A stretch of DNA of 64,000 nt from Atherinomorus stipes (GCA_023101725.1 JALJCO010013654.1:186001-250000); one strand, 5' to 3'. Positions 44,791-59,818 are shown, counted from the stretch's first letter. A program made the numbers and translations. The notes: generated by a model from the sequence alone, not told the origin.

Positions 44791-47700
44791 TTTCTGTTTG
44801 TGACCGTAGTTAAGGGTTTTAGCATAGATCATTGGCTTAATATACAAATGTGCTAATATACAGTTTTATTTTATATACAGACACTTACATAAATATTCAA
44901 TAAGCAAAATGCAATTAAATAAACAGTCAAACACCAAAATGTGTACATTTGACATTATCTAGACTTAAAGAAATTATGTTATTAAAGCAAAACAATCTCA
45001 CAGGTGTTTTTGTCTTATATGTATCACAGGAACAAATGACAACCAGCTAACTTCAGAGCTGTACGTGTTAATGAACCAAAGTATTTGAGAAATTAAAATC
45101 ATGCCATGTTGAGTGTGCCAGATGAAGTTGCTACCAGAGCTTGACGGTTTATTCAGACAGTCACAAGAACATCTGAACCAAATAACAAGGCATTGCATCC
45201 AAAAGTTGTTGAGATACTTCAGTCTGGACTGAAAAAAAATGGCTGACTGAGATGATCACCAACAGGGTGGGGAAAAAAAACTTCAGGAGAACACGAAGCT
45301 GCTCATTTGTATCCAACCTCTCATCAAAACCCAAAGTTCAGCATCTTATTCTCTGAATCCTCACATTTGGGTAGTCATTAAAATCAAATTATTCCATTTG
45401 AGAAATAGTTTGAATGAGTAATGATTATCCCCAATTTAAACTCCTTATGAGGTGGAAAAATCTCTTGATGTTCTTGAGCAAAACCTGCAGTACATTAGAG
45501 TTTAGCAGCCAGCACCATAACGATTCAATAACTGCTTCTTATGGATAATTTTACAGCTTTTTGTTCGCTGCTCATCACTCCAGTTTTATCCGGATCTATT
45601 TGTTTGCCTGTGAGGTGAAAGTGTGAGCTAACCCAGCTTTGCGAGGGTCAGACAGGGGGTAATAGTGGATCGTTCGGGAGGGCTGAATCTCTGAAGTGAA
45701 TGACCTCGGTTTCCCGGTCACTTTGAGGCTGATCCCTCCCCTTGCTTCATTCATTTCTCTCTTTTCTCATGACCTCAATCCCAGATCTCGGTGATATTTA
45801 ACCCACCCCCTGCACTCAGAGGCTTTCCTCATTACAAGAGGTCAGCTAACACTGCTACTATATGTATGCGCTTTGTCATACAACATTACAAAGATAAATC
45901 TCGAGCGTCACCTTACATTTTGAGACAACACAGGTTTTAAATGGTGCTGTTCTATATTGAAGACACAAATTCCAAGCATATTGATTTACAAACAATGCAC
46001 ACAGCATATTGATTCATGCTTTATGCTCTTGCTTCTGCTATATTATCAGTAATGGAATCTACATCAGTTTTCAGCAACTTTTCTTAACTACAGTTTGTCT
46101 TTGATTTGATCCTTTGGCACTCTTAAAAACATGGTCATTCTTAGTTAAAACAATGGTTCTGGTGACGTTGCAGGCTTTGAAGAAAAACGAATGATGTTTG
46201 CTAACTGCATTTATTGTTTCTCAGAGGCTGTCTTAACATGTTGCAGAACTATTTTTGCAGTGTAAGAAACTTTCCAATTAAGCTGGCAAGTTGGCTTGGT
46301 TTGAAATCTGAGAGCAGACTGTTTACAAGTCAAAGCTTCATTCAGACAGCTCAAGCCAGAGTTTTTCTCCTGTTTCACAGAAGCAGAGCACATGTCATTC
46401 ATCTATAATGACATTCCTTGGCACGCCTGTCAAATATCCAGTGCTGAGATTCGTTGCCATCCTTTGCAACCAAACTGATATAAGTTCCTTGTGTACATGT
46501 ACCATAAGAAATTAATTGCTGTGTGCATCTTTTGAAGCTGTAGACTGTATAAAACATAGATGCAGCCACTGTATTTAACATATGACAGATGTGCTGCAGA
46601 GTGTGTGGGAGGCAAAAATATGACAAAAAAAGATTTGAAACACACTAGGTTATCTGATGGTTGTTAGAGGGTAGCGTCAAAAACAAAGGCTATGGGGGTG
46701 ACTGACAAACCGTTTGACAAGCCTTATCCAAATACAGCAAGTAGTGGCTCAAAAGAAGAGGGCAAACAGAACTCAAAGCTAGTCCACAAAACAACTGATG
46801 ACATCAAGGTGGTTTCCATCTTTTACATAGAGTGTAATTGAAAGGGGCTTTTCACAGTGGGTGCTTTGAAATGTGCTAAATGAGCAGCTGAAAAAGAAAC
46901 CAGCAGCAGACATTATCACCATGCACTGCTCTCTGGTCATGAGGAGATCTACTGAGTTCCTCCAGTCTGCTTTTGGTTCTTGCTTGGTCAATATGAAGTC
47001 AGGGAGGGGCCATAAAACAGCACTTATCTTGATTTGTTTGGCAGAGCCAGGCTCCTGAACAGAAATGACAACAGATTTAGCTTTACCAATTACCTTAAAA
47101 AAAAAGAAGTTATATCATAAAAGGCAACAGGTGCACATGAAAATGAAGCTGATGAGAGCAGTGGGAGTACACCTATGACTTTTTAAAGTCGAGATACTGT
47201 ATGTTGCAGCGCCTCATGATGAACCTAGCTGCTTTATAACTGTAGCCTTTTTTCCTTCATACAAGGTCATTTTATTTTAGTCTATAAAAGTGAAACAATG
47301 TTTTTAAAAGAAGACTTAGGGATGTTTTTTTTTAATGAATGAATGACATTTAGAGTCAACTTAATATTGTATCCTGTGAGCCCAAATCTGTCATTACATA
47401 TTATGCAGTACACGGTTCCAATGCTCAAAAATGAAAAAAGAAAAATCAGTAGGATTTAATTTTGCTGCAGGTACTGGAAAAGAGTGAGTTTACAGCTATA
47501 AATCTGACCATAGCAAACTTATCTCCTCAGCAATCTTAAATCCATCCTGGGGCCCTGCAGAGCTGTTTTCTCCAGCCTGTGTGATACTAATTGTACACAC
47601 ACACAGAAGCCGAAGCTCCTCCCCGGCTCCAGACACAGGAAACCTGATGCCTTTAAAAGCCAATAAAAGCATAATGGCATCTAGAAACCCGAGCATCTCA

Positions 47701-50700
47701 GCCCATCACATCACAGCATGAGGTGGAGCTGAAACGCTATATGCTCCTCCTGAAAATGAAATTGACTTGAAGTTGTTTAGAGCCTGTACAGACCAAGGAT
47801 ATGGGATTTCCAAAGTGGAAGTCTGAGTGTGTGTGTGTTTCATGCTTCAAGTGCAATGGATGTGTGTGAGACAGAAAAGTGTGTGTGTGTGTGTAAGAGA
47901 GAAGGCCTGGTGATGTCAAACCCTGAAAGTGCCGAAAAAATACTGAATACGCCTCAGTGTGAGCATGGTGTGAAAGTGTGTGTGTGTGCTGTATTCCAAG
48001 GTTTTACAATGAAGACCGTTGCTATGGGCAACCTTTGCCTTTCACAGAAATTCCCATCTCCCTGTGAGAAGCTACCAGACACACACACACGGTTTATTCA
48101 GCACACACACTCACACGTATATAAAAAGTACCAACTATATAAGCAAAGGTGTTATGCAACGTCAACCTGAAAAACAATATCGTAACCGTCTGCTCCTGCA
48201 ACTATTCCCCCCATCCCACCCCATATGTTCCTCTCCCGGGCCACCCCCCACCTCCACTCTGGATCCACACACTGTGCCAGCGTATCCCTGTCCTCGCCCC
48301 ATTTTCCTTTCATCTCAAACTCCATTTCTTATCTCGAGGCTAGCCCACTGAATTCAGCATGACTTCAAAAAAAATACACACACATACTTAAATAAATACA
48401 GCGCGCCCCCAAGGAGAATCCAGAGCTCACCCCAGGGGCCCCATTTAAGAGTCTCCAACACACCCCAACCTACAGGGCTCTGAGAGCTACTGTCTGTCCT
48501 CTGTGTTTAAATGTGCATCATCTATGTTTATCCCAACATTTAATAGTAATATATAATCAAAGACTGTGCCTCAGCATGTTTAATTTATGAGTCAATATTA
48601 TATGTGTGAAATCACAGTATGGTGGGCAGCAGTGCGTCACTGTATGTAATTACAGTGCGTGTGTGTCTGCATGGGTGTAATCACAGGTTTTGTTTGTGGT
48701 GAGTGTATTTACACGCAGACACAAGTGCCCCGCAGATCAATCTGTGGGGGTGTGTTTAAAGCGAATTTGGGGGACTCCAATGGGGCCAGCTCTTCATTTT
48801 GCCCGTTTCTGGGGCTATAAACGGCTCCACTTCCAGCCCGCTCCGCATAGCTAACTAACCTCATCGAGACTCGACGAGCTCCTCGCCACCACACGCATTA
48901 CCTAGGGCCAAAATCATCCGTATGTTGCCCTCAATTTTCCTCCACCACTGCATTTTTGTTCCCATTCGTTATAAAAGGAAACCATAAGATGACAACCGTA
49001 TTCAGCTGGATCTGCAGAGTAAATGAAATCCTGGTTTTTGGCAACGTATGAAGCAGTGCCACTGTAAGACAAGCGGTGCCAGTTGGAGTCAGTTTAAAAC
49101 AATCTGGGATCTTGGAATATATAATTATGTATACTTCTCTGAAAACAGATGCAGTAAACATAAAATTGAGGAAAACAGAAATGCAGAAAGGATTAGTTTT
49201 CCAGTGTGCGTGTGTGTGGGAGGGTAGTGATATGTTTTCACAAAGTGAACCCAGGTATGTCCTCTGAGGGATGTTGCAACATTTGCAGTGACTCAGGTAG
49301 AAACTTGATCTGTAGCTGACATCAGGCTATGCGCTATAAATCTGATCCTATAGCTTTCCTGTGAATGTGTCAGCTCATGTTACAGATGCAAGGCCTGGAT
49401 TTTATACCTCAGCTTACACAGCTGTAATTTCACAGACATTGTTCTGGTTCATATTTTAATTTGCATTGGGATTGGAAACAAAAAGGAGAAGAAAGAAGAT
49501 GATAAATGTGTTGGTGTATGACTGTAAAAAGCAGCAGCAGAAAGAAATGCCAAGGTGTGTGTGCTTTTTTTGCAGAAAGCATGGGTGTGGAAGTCATAAC
49601 AAAAGAGGACTCAGAGGTTTTATAGATACACTGACTCATACAGACATCCTGAAGCTGGTAGATCAGCTGGCAGATGTGTGACCTAAAGATGATTTCCCCC
49701 CTTTTTGGTTATTTAACTGGTTTGTCAGGTTGTGTTCAGTTAAGAGAGTCCCTTCAGGCTAGCTATGTAGATAGAGAGCTTCATTGTGATTGACTTCAAA
49801 TGCATTCCTCAGTAACCCGAGAGGTTGCTGCTACACAATGCCTGGCACACACACATACGCACACTCAAAACACACAAGCATATTAAGCTTGTGACACAAC
49901 ACATGCAATTCAGCTCCGCTTAGGAGAAATAATCATTAATTGTGCTTTTTAATACAAGAGATTTCCTTGGAATGAGCGTCCGACTGCTGCGGCATCACTG
50001 AGCTCTCAAACTGTGAAGAATGATTTGAATACTCCCTCTTCTTTCCGGCACCATCTGTGAGTCCTCAGTCTTCTCTCTGTCCCTACATTTACTGCAACCA
50101 CAGCACTGAGGGAAAACAGGGGGGCAGAAACATAATGAAAGACACTAATCCATGTTGAATTTTTAACACCGCACCATTCGTTCAGTTTATCTTAATCCCC
50201 AAAATTAAATGTTGAGTGCAATCTCGAAGTTTCCAACTAAAGGAGCCAAGGTTTACTTCCAAATAGTCACATACCAATGCTTTTTAGGACCCTGGCTTCA
50301 AAGTGTAACTCACTGGACCACAGCAACATCTTGATTCTTTACTTTTTCAGCCACTCTGTTGCAGATTTGCTGAGTTCTTATGATCATTGTCCTGATACGT
50401 GACCCATTCATAGAAAATCCTTAACTGCAAGACAGACAGCCTCTTGTACAACTCGAGTATACTTTGTATACATAGTATACTATGTATGATTGAGTCCAAT
50501 TGGAATTGGTCATATATGCTGCGTCAGACTGATGGGCAACAGCTATCAATTCTCAAAGATCATTGCTAATGAACTGGCCAATGCTAAAGTCTTCCTTCCT
50601 TGGTGTTCTCACACCCGAATGCTCACAACCACCTGCCAAAACTTCTACGAATGGTTAGTTTGTCAAGCAGTACCTGATCGCTCCTGAACCTATTCTTCTG

Positions 50701-52348
50701 GTATTCCTACAATATAAAACCTAAAAAAAATTTTTTTTTAAAGTTTCTTTTTACATGACTGTATGTTGCTTTCATACTGCATTTGAACATCCCGGTATCA
50801 TGGTGCCTTGCAGTTCTGCATGTAAGCATACACAATATGGAGCACATTATCCAACCATTAAACTCAACCATATCTTTGACACAGCATGATACACAACCAC
50901 CCGACTCTACATCTAAGGTATGCCACCGCCTGGATTCAGTAATTTTACTTATGGAGCTTTCTCCTACAGTATATAAGCATTTAGATGTATATTAACTCTT
51001 AATGTTTCTGTGTGTCTTAATTAATAATTCAGACTCCACTTACTGAAAGTCTGTGTCAAGCTCACCCATATTTGTTCCTGAGCCATCACATGAGCAGCGC
51101 CCATCTCTATTATTGCTGCAATGAATGTTTTAAACCTCCTTGTGGGTGTCCTGGCTGAACGCAGGCGCTGGATGTCAAACATCTTAACCAGCCATTTTCA
51201 CACAGCTTGACAGTTCTGGCTTGAATTAAAAAATATATACATGGATATATATCACCTGGAAGAAAGTTGAGCCATAGATATGCTGTAAAATTTGGTAAAA
51301 TAATGGTTATAAGAATGTTTTTAAAGCCTCTTAGTTTAATTCCTTATAGTCCTAGACGGTATGCTCTGTAAGGCAGCTGCTGATTGTAGCCATCTTTGTG
51401 GCTGCTTCTCTTCAGAAAGGTCTGACCCACATCAATATGAGACAGGAGTTTAAGCCATGCTGTACAGACAGATGTCCATCTCTCTGGAAAGATGGGAAAG
51501 GTTCCACTGCTTAGAAGAAGCCTTTCATTACAGGAAACTCATTTACCACCTATTTACTGTTAGTGATGTTCCACGCCCATCTTTTCTTTCTTGAGTGGAT
51601 CCCCGACCCAGTCAGCAGTGACCTCTAATCTCCCTCCATCTCTCGCTTTTCTGCTCCATCTCACTCCCCACCCTTCTCTTCCTCCTCTACTCCAGCTGGG
51701 CAGGCAGCCAAGCTGGACGGCAGCACATTTACAGTCAGACAAGATGCGAGAGAGATAAAGGACAGGCTGTGTGTGTGCGCGCACGTAGGTTACCAGGTGA
51801 TGGCCTGGTTAAGACACCTGCCACCTTGAGCAGAGATTAGCACGGGAAGCCTCTGCACAGTCACACTGCTCACACATTCTGTGACACCTTTTAAACACAT
51901 GCACAAAGGCGGTCAGATGTCGAGACAGTATCTTGTGGCAATGACAGACGAGCGCCTATAAACCTTACAACATTCAACACCAAACAAAGTGATCAAATCT
52001 CTTTATTTTTACCATTTTAAACCCTAAAACACACACATTTATTTACAAATACATCACAAAATAGCACAGATTCCCACTTTCATCCATTACTAGTGCTACA
52101 TTTCTGTTTTTTTTTTTAAATGTATTTTTTTGTGTAAATATGATCCATCATGATATGAAAGCTATAATATAATACATTAGCTTAATATTTACCAATAGAA
52201 TGTACTATTTCTGTCTTGGTGCCAATAAATGGAGGACCAAGATTTTTTTATTTTTTTTTTAAATAAGGAAACATGGCAGTCTGTGTGAGTAAAAATCCCC
52301 CGAAGACTCATTTTCAACTAAACTTTAATTGTTATAGGACCATATTAT

Positions 52349-52799
52349 TAGGGGTGCACGATATTGGAATTTTGGCTGATATCCGATATGCCGATATTTT
52401 AAAACTCATGTGGCCGATAACTGATATCGATTCTGATATTAAAGCTTGAAAAATAAGCAAATAGCAGTTTTGTTATCAGTTTCCGACACTTTGACAAATA
52501 GGGTGGGGAAAAAAATATCGATACACTGATATGGCGATATTTTCAAATGCCAATATCAAATCGATATTTCAAAACGCGTTATTGATCCTTTTTTTTTTTT
52601 TTTTTTTTACAAAATCTTGCGAGATTTCATCAACACCTCAAAAAGAAGTTTCTGAAGAAGTTTTTTGTGTTTTTTTTAGACTTTAGAAACAGCAGGCTGA
52701 TCGTTTGAATATCAGTTAAATATCAGTGGGGTGGCCAATGTCCGATATTCAGTTTTAAGGCCGATACCGATAGGGGGCCTCTTACATCGTGCATCCCTA
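52349..52799. mobile_element. hAT-like MITE with exact 8-bp target duplication
   Basis: Ends TAGGGGTGCACGATAT / ATCGTGCATCCCTA, flanked by CATATTAT on both sides (52341-52348, 52800-52807). The interior repeats 'cgatat' words. A part of a second similar element (TATCGATACACTGATATGGC) starts near 52517. Confidence 0.9.
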
Positions 52800-53448
52800 C
52801 ATATTATATATGCATTGGATTTCATTAGGATTTATTGATTCAATGAGTAGTCTGCTTTAATTTTAAAATGATTATTTGCAAGTCCAAACAACCTTACCCT
52901 GCAGGTGGCATGAGCACAACATGAGTATTGGAGAGAAAGATGCAATAAAACAACATATAAGAAGACCACCAGTCTGTGTGCTGTGTCATCAGAGGAATAT
53001 GCAGTAACATAAACTCGAGAAAATACACAAGAGGCTTATCCAAGTTCTCTATGAAGACTACCAAGAGGAAGACGGGAGGAGGCGGCAGTGCCACGAATAA
53101 AACTAAGAATTCATTGGAGGTGACGATGACAGATGTCCAGTCAGACCCTCCACTTGACAGTTTCGGGAGAAAGACAGTGATCCACTGGGATGACGGCCCC
53201 ACAAGCAATGAATTTATACACAGAAGTGCAAATCAAATCCATTATATGCATATGAAAGTTTTAACTTTACAGTTGTCTATAAGCCAAGCTTTTTGTTGAA
53301 CACGAGCAACTTAAAAGGTTTTTGTAAGTCCTAATAATGTGTCTTCCTTTACTCCACAAATTCAATGACAGGATTATCATAATCACTCTGAAACCTTTCC
53401 AAAACCTGAAACCTTCCCAAAACCTGATTAGGTATACAATATTCATAC

Positions 53449-53456
<8 letters not shown>

Positions 53457-53490
<34 letters not shown>
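53457..53490. repeat. (TA)n microsatellite
   Basis: About 17 TA units followed by AT-rich and poly-A sequence. Confidence 0.95.
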
Positions 53491-53498
<8 letters not shown>

Positions 53499-55829
53499 TA
53501 CATTAGCCATATAAAAAAAAAAAAAAAAAATTTGGGCTAAATTGTGATATCCAACTGTCCTCTCCTCATATTGTTGACTAATTGTGGATCATTATCTATA
53601 AAACCTTATAATAAAACTTTGGCTATTATGCCATGAACTAACCATTTGCATGTTTTGTGCATGACACCAATCTTGCCGAACGCAAACAGACATGATAAAA
53701 ATAAAGAAAAAAAAAAGTGTTAAGGCAAGTACACTATGACTATACTAGATAAAAAATATACAATCTGGATGCCACTATTTTTATCTGACCTCAATGTCGT
53801 TCTCAACCTGTGTTGAGAACTACATTTTTTCCTCATAAAGCTCACAATTCAAATTTAACCAGTACTAAAAATTTATTCAAGAATTAAGCACTTTGTTTAG
53901 ATAAGCAGAACTCACTTTTTTTTTTTAGCTGTCAAGCTTGTATCCACAGCTGACACCACATTCCAACAGTACCAAAAATGAGTTTCCAACTCCATTCCTG
54001 ATATATAAATTTACTGCACTTATGTTCTTTCTTCAGGATTTTTTCAAGCACAAAACCAAGTAAAACAGCTTCACACTGAACAGTTAAGCTATCATTTGAT
54101 GTCAGTGGATGCTTTACAGTAACAGAAGCAGCAGGGGTCTTGAGCAGGCGTTACCTCTTTGTTCCCACTGAGCTATTTTACATTAATTAGAGGTTTAAAG
54201 GATGTGAAGTGGCTTTCATTGTCTATAATCAAGCTGAATGAGAATTACTACTAAACATGTGTTTGATAAAAAGAAAAGAAGAAAAAAAAACAAAGTTTGG
54301 GAAATTAAGAGGTATTTGCCTTTCAATTTAATAATCCAAAACTGCTACTTAACTATGAAGTGACACAGACAAGAAGCTGTGAGCAGCAACTGAGTGGGAA
54401 GGGAGAAATATTTGCCAAACACCTTTCTGATCTTTTCCTACGTGCTTTCTAACTTTTTCACACTTGAGTGCTCACTGTGAGCAGTCAATGTGAACCACCG
54501 GGCAAAAAACCGTAAACACGTTCATGCACGGCAGCCAGGAAACTAGTGAAACACTCCCCACTCCTACTATTTTTAGTCCTTTCTGGCGATCGGATTCCTG
54601 ATAGCGCTGCGGTGGCTGATCCAAGTCGCGGACACATTGGCCGTATTCATTCCTTGTAGAAAGCCTGTGGGAGGATGGCATTACATTGGCTCCAGTTTGT
54701 TATTCCAGCTTGCAAAGGTCCTAAAGCTCTCTCAGTACAGCACCAAACCACAGCTGAAAAGCATATAGCACTAATATTACCTTTCTAATATTATCTCCCT
54801 CTCCAGAGTTATAAGAACAAAGATGATCTAAGTGATAAATGCCCTCATGAAAAGGCATGCATCTGCTAAATATGGTATATGGTACAGTGAATGGCTTGGT
54901 CAAAGAGCTGCAGGGACAGAACAGGTGCACGCTGGAGGAACATAATGAATCTGGATCACTCAATGCAAATCCAAATCCATTTTCATGCACAGACTTTCAG
55001 TATTTATCTCACACTACAGCCCAAAAACAATAGATCCAAATCAACTTATTGCAGTGCTAAGTGTACCTTGGTTTTCAGTAAAATGTTTTAGTGCTGGCTT
55101 GGCAATTAATCATCATTAGGTGGATATTTTCTACATTGATTATAGCACTCTTTAAACTGTGAAACTGGGGTTTACTGTGCTGTACAACCTAATGAAACCT
55201 GTTTTTCTGCATTAATCCTTTCCCACAGTTTTACCTCTAATGTGAATTATATAAGCAAACATTTTGACCTTTTTCATTTTCCCCTGTAATTATACGTCTA
55301 TTGTTAATGGCTGGCTGTCATTACGACACAGGGTTCAGATTTTCCGCCCAAGGCCGGGGGATTGGCATGAAATGAGGCATGAATGTAATCCAGAGTTGCA
55401 TAACTTTATCTCATTGATATAAGCTTCACTATTTGCTGTTGACTCTGTTACTGCCAGTGGAAACCAAACATTAACAGCATTCGGCTGACAAAGATTGGGG
55501 TGGATTTTATTTAGGGGAAAAATATTTTTCTCAAATATTTGTCAGTCTGTCAGGATTACACATGTAGGGAGCTGAATTTAACTTTATGGATTAGTGGAGC
55601 AGTGCATTTCATTTTTATGCAAATCTGGATCATTTTCTGGAACATGGCAAAGGACCACCCTCATAAAAAGAAAGTGGAGGTGAGGGCTAACATAACTCTC
55701 AATCCAATAAGAGTCCAAAAACACCTAAACAATAGTTTTGTGCATTTTTTCCTGCATTTACATTAATGCATTTTTTCATATATTTTTTAAATGCAGCATG
55801 GAAAGTGTACATTGCCACTGTGTCAGCAA

Positions 55830-56010
55830 CTGGCCCTCATCCTGCAAGTATGAGATGTTTCCCTACTTTAACACACCTGACTAAAATGAATGAGTCACTG
55901 ACCAAAACTTAAACTGTTGGATCCATTTGATTTAGATCAGGTGTTGTTGGAGCAGGGAAACAAAACTCCCAGGACTGCAGTCCCTGAGGACCAGCCTGGA
56001 CCAGAGTTCC
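55830..56010. mobile_element. Palindromic MITE, second copy of the family at 788-1003
   Basis: The left CATCCTGCAAGTATGAGATG and the right GGAGCAGGGAAACAAAACTC, then CCAGGACTGCAG are inverted. The centre carries ACACACCTGACTAAAATGAA. It matches the copy at 788-1003 and a common fish family. Confidence 0.65.
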
Positions 56011-59000
56011 CCTTCACTGGTCCAGACTGTCACATTTACCTTTAAAGGAGCCATACATGACCATAGCTTGAACAAGTTTGAGCAAAACTGATGCCTAAAA
56101 ATCCAATTACATTAAAACTGTTTATCTTTTGTTTTTTTTACTTAAAATCTTTTTAACCACAGAATTATTTTCAAAATGATCATCACCACCATTGATCAGA
56201 TGTAGTGAATGCGGCTTCTGACTCACGGTACAAAGAAAATATTGACTTTGTATTTAATAAAAGTTTATTTTTTGTCACTTTTTTGTTGTTGTTGTTGTAT
56301 GGTTTTGTTTTTATATATCTTTCCCAGTAATGGAAAAAAAAGTCAGCTTTGATTTTGTCAGATAACACAGGGGCAATACCATCACATAGACAATATGCAT
56401 TACACTGAGTTATAGCTTCTTACAACTCTGACAAAATGTCACAGCAGCTGAGTTTCTCCACTTTCTTTAAAGAACCCATTAATTTGATGACATAAATAAT
56501 ACAAAAGGAGAGGACAAAAGACTGATGAGGAAGATAAAGACTGTGTAAGCCAGCAGCCATTAGGAGCTCAGATTAGAGATATTTGAAAATGTTCTGATAA
56601 GAGCCAATAGGTGCTATGGATTTCTACAAGACTGCATAATGATGAGGGTAAAAGAGGGTAAAATCTGAATGAAAATAGAAGATATTGACAATTAAATGCA
56701 GCCTCTACTAGTGACCTTCAGTGATGCTGCACATTGCCTCCAACTTGGTGGATTTGTCCCCTGTTATGAACACTTAAAGGCAGGAAAAGGAGCAAGCTGT
56801 TGGAAGGAGAGCTGATGGATTGCTAGGTGAAAAACTTCTCAATTCAATTCTTCATCATCATCACAGCTTGTGTTAGCTTGGCTGCACTATAAACAGGAAC
56901 ACCAGTTGCTCTTCTGTTGTCAGCTTGAAAAAGCAACTCCTGAACATGTATAGAATTAAAACAGCCACGCCGCACGACAAGGATTGAAATCTCAAGGGGA
57001 GAAACAAAACGCTTTCATTTTGTTTGTGTCATTTTTTAACTCGATCAGCTGACCAGGACTGAAAGAGCAGCCACTGCCCTCTGAGACGGAGTGTGTTTGA
57101 CCTGTAACGTCTGAGACAAAACGAGCAGCTGACACCGAAGCTCGCCACACACTCAGTAGAGGTCACATGACTGGATAGTGACACATCAGCCGAACTGAAG
57201 CCGTGTAATGGAGTGGAGCTGTGAGTCCCTCACACACACTAATGCACCGAGCCACTCGGGGAGCGGTGTGACAGGAGGAGGGGTGGTACGCTGAGACACA
57301 GAGGCAGCGAGATGTATATCCGAGTGTAGGACCCAGCTGTTACACTAATCTGACAATCCAGAGGGATTAAAGACCACATCTCAAGGCCGACACACACACA
57401 CACACACACAAAGCCTCTTTACGTGGAATCCTCCTCCATTATATATGACCTTATGAAACATGCATCTCTGTGTTAGAGTGTGAGTGTGTGTCACTGTCCT
57501 GCTGCCAAAAATGCCTTGAGATCCTAGTGCTGCTCCCACACACCACAATACACTGCAGCACAGTCATTGTGTTTGAGGGTGTGTGTTAGGATGTTTTGTC
57601 GTTTAGGGAGTGCCGGTGTGTGTGTGTTGGTGAGTGTATTGATGCTTGATTGGAGAAGTGATGCAGTGAATGTGGCTGGTTAACTGGTGGGTCAATGGCT
57701 GTGTTTTTGTGGCTGCCTCTATGAAGAGCTGGAGAGGCAGCAGAGAAGGAGTGAGGATGAATGCGGATTTATGTGTGTGTGTGTGCGTGTGTGTGCGATT
57801 ATAGCCCAGCTCAATGGGCCCATTTCTGCAGGGCCAGTGGGAGGGCGTGGCGCCTGTGGCTGGAACTTTTCTCGGGTTTCTAAGGAACTTTTCAAAAAGG
57901 GCTCAGAAATGTGGCTGAGAGTGAGCGAGAGAGCGCCTCACAGACCATGATGCCTTTGTGTAGCGGTGTGTATGTGATGGGGCACTTAAAGTACACACAG
58001 CAACCGTAATCAATGGTCTCCTCTTAGTCCAAATCGAAAAGACACGCGCGTGCGCACGGACAATGATGAGAATCACATTTCTGCCGATAAACAGTGATGC
58101 GAATCACAAGGTAACATCTGTGTGTGTGTTCATATAATTATAGTTTGTGTAATTAGGCTAATGACTGTCATGCAACTGCACAAACCCCAAGGAGGGAATG
58201 AGACGGAGAAAAATCAATGCTTGAGGGGCAGAGTCTCAGAGAGGAGAGGCAGAACAGGAGAACAGTTTACAGAGAAAACCAGCGGTGAGGAATGATGGGA
58301 TAGATGGGCTAAAGGTGGGGAGGTGCAAAGCGAGGAGGTGTTTTTTGTTTTTTGCTTATGCATGTAATGCAGGAGAGAAAAATCCAATCAGCCTGGTAAA
58401 ATTCAATCTGAAATGGACAGACGCACCTTTGCAAGAGTGTGTGTAGAAAGCCATACCCATCATTCTCTTTCAAGCACATACACACAGAAAGTAAACAAAT
58501 CGCTGGTGTTCTGCGGGCATCCTGAGCAGCTGACCTTGCTACACTCTTTTGGCTCCTTCTCATTGGTTGACTGATTTTGGCGAGATGAAAGCCAATCCCG
58601 AGCCTTGGAGTGATGTCCAGGCAATGACTGCGGGCCAAGTCACCGCCACTAGCCAATTGATTCGACATGTATCATAAACAGCCTGCAATACTGAATGCTA
58701 ATCACAGTTTGTAATATCTGGTGGCAGAATGAGCTCCAGATAAGGCGACAGCAGCGTATGGTCTCTGCTTTAATGGCTTGCACAGTCTGAATGCTGTATG
58801 CTTGTGATCTAATCAGACATTTATCATGAGATTCTGATTAACTCTGATGAACTGATGTCAGAAGACTTTAGTTCATGAGGAAGCATGAGGAACTAGCAAA
58901 GGAAATAAGACATTTACTTTTTCCAGATTTTTTTTTTTCCAATGAATGGTTTCTGTGTTGTCTTATATGTCATTTTATATTTGCGTCATGTGGAGTAATT

Positions 59001-59464
59001 AAGTTAAAAACAGGACAGTGGTTCTCACGCCACAAGGTCTCATCAGCTGGGGGAAAAATTCAAACTTAAAATCCACTCAACTTTCAGAGATAACGGATTA
59101 TTATAATTATTAAAAGCAAGCCGCTCATTTCAAAGACAACCATGAGCCGCATCGATTCAAACACAGCTCCAGGAAAAGCTTTGCTTTACTCGTCTGTAAA
59201 TTATTGAGGAATGAACCCATAATTCAATGCATGACTCACATTTCACAGGTACTGAGTCACCACAGCTTGTTTATAGTGTTGATAAATCAGAGTGAATTAC
59301 ACTGTTTGGTGCTCATTGTTTCCATAAGCTGAACTGAACAATTGCATCATGGGTTTTTTCATGAGTATTGGGCCAATTTCCACACATTTCTCTCCCTTTT
59401 TGCTCATTAAGACCCTAAAATATGAGTTATCTTTGAAAATACTAGGAGGTATCCTTGACTGAAC

Positions 59465-59818
59465 TAGAGCTGCCATCGACTAGTCGCCGATTATTGTTTT
59501 GCAGACTAGTCAACTAATCAGATCATATGAAAATTGTAGCATATTTACAGAACCAGTCAAAAGTTTGGACACTTTCTCATTGTACTGATGGAAAAACATG
59601 TCCAGACTTTTGACTGGTAGTGTGTGTGTGGTCATTTGTGCCAATATACAATTCAAGAAAAGCTAACCTGACAGAAATGCAGACAAGGCAGCGGAAGGTA
59701 CAGTGGCAGTTTGAGGAAAAACAAAGTTTGTAAACAAACGATTAGTCGATTATGACAGTTGCTGACTATTTTGGTGGTTGACGATTAGTAGACTAATCGA
59801 CTAATCATGGCAGCCCTA
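59465..59818. mobile_element. hAT-like MITE with exact target duplication and nested Tc1-type MITE
   Basis: Ends TAGAGCTGCCATCGACTAGT / ACTAATCATGGCAGCCCTA, flanked by GACTGAAC on both sides (59457-59464, 59819-59826). Inside, 59552-59619 is a 68-bp mini-element with ends ACCAGTCAAAAGTTTGGACA and GTCCAGACTTTTGACTGGTA, the ends of a known Tc1-like family. Confidence 0.92.
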
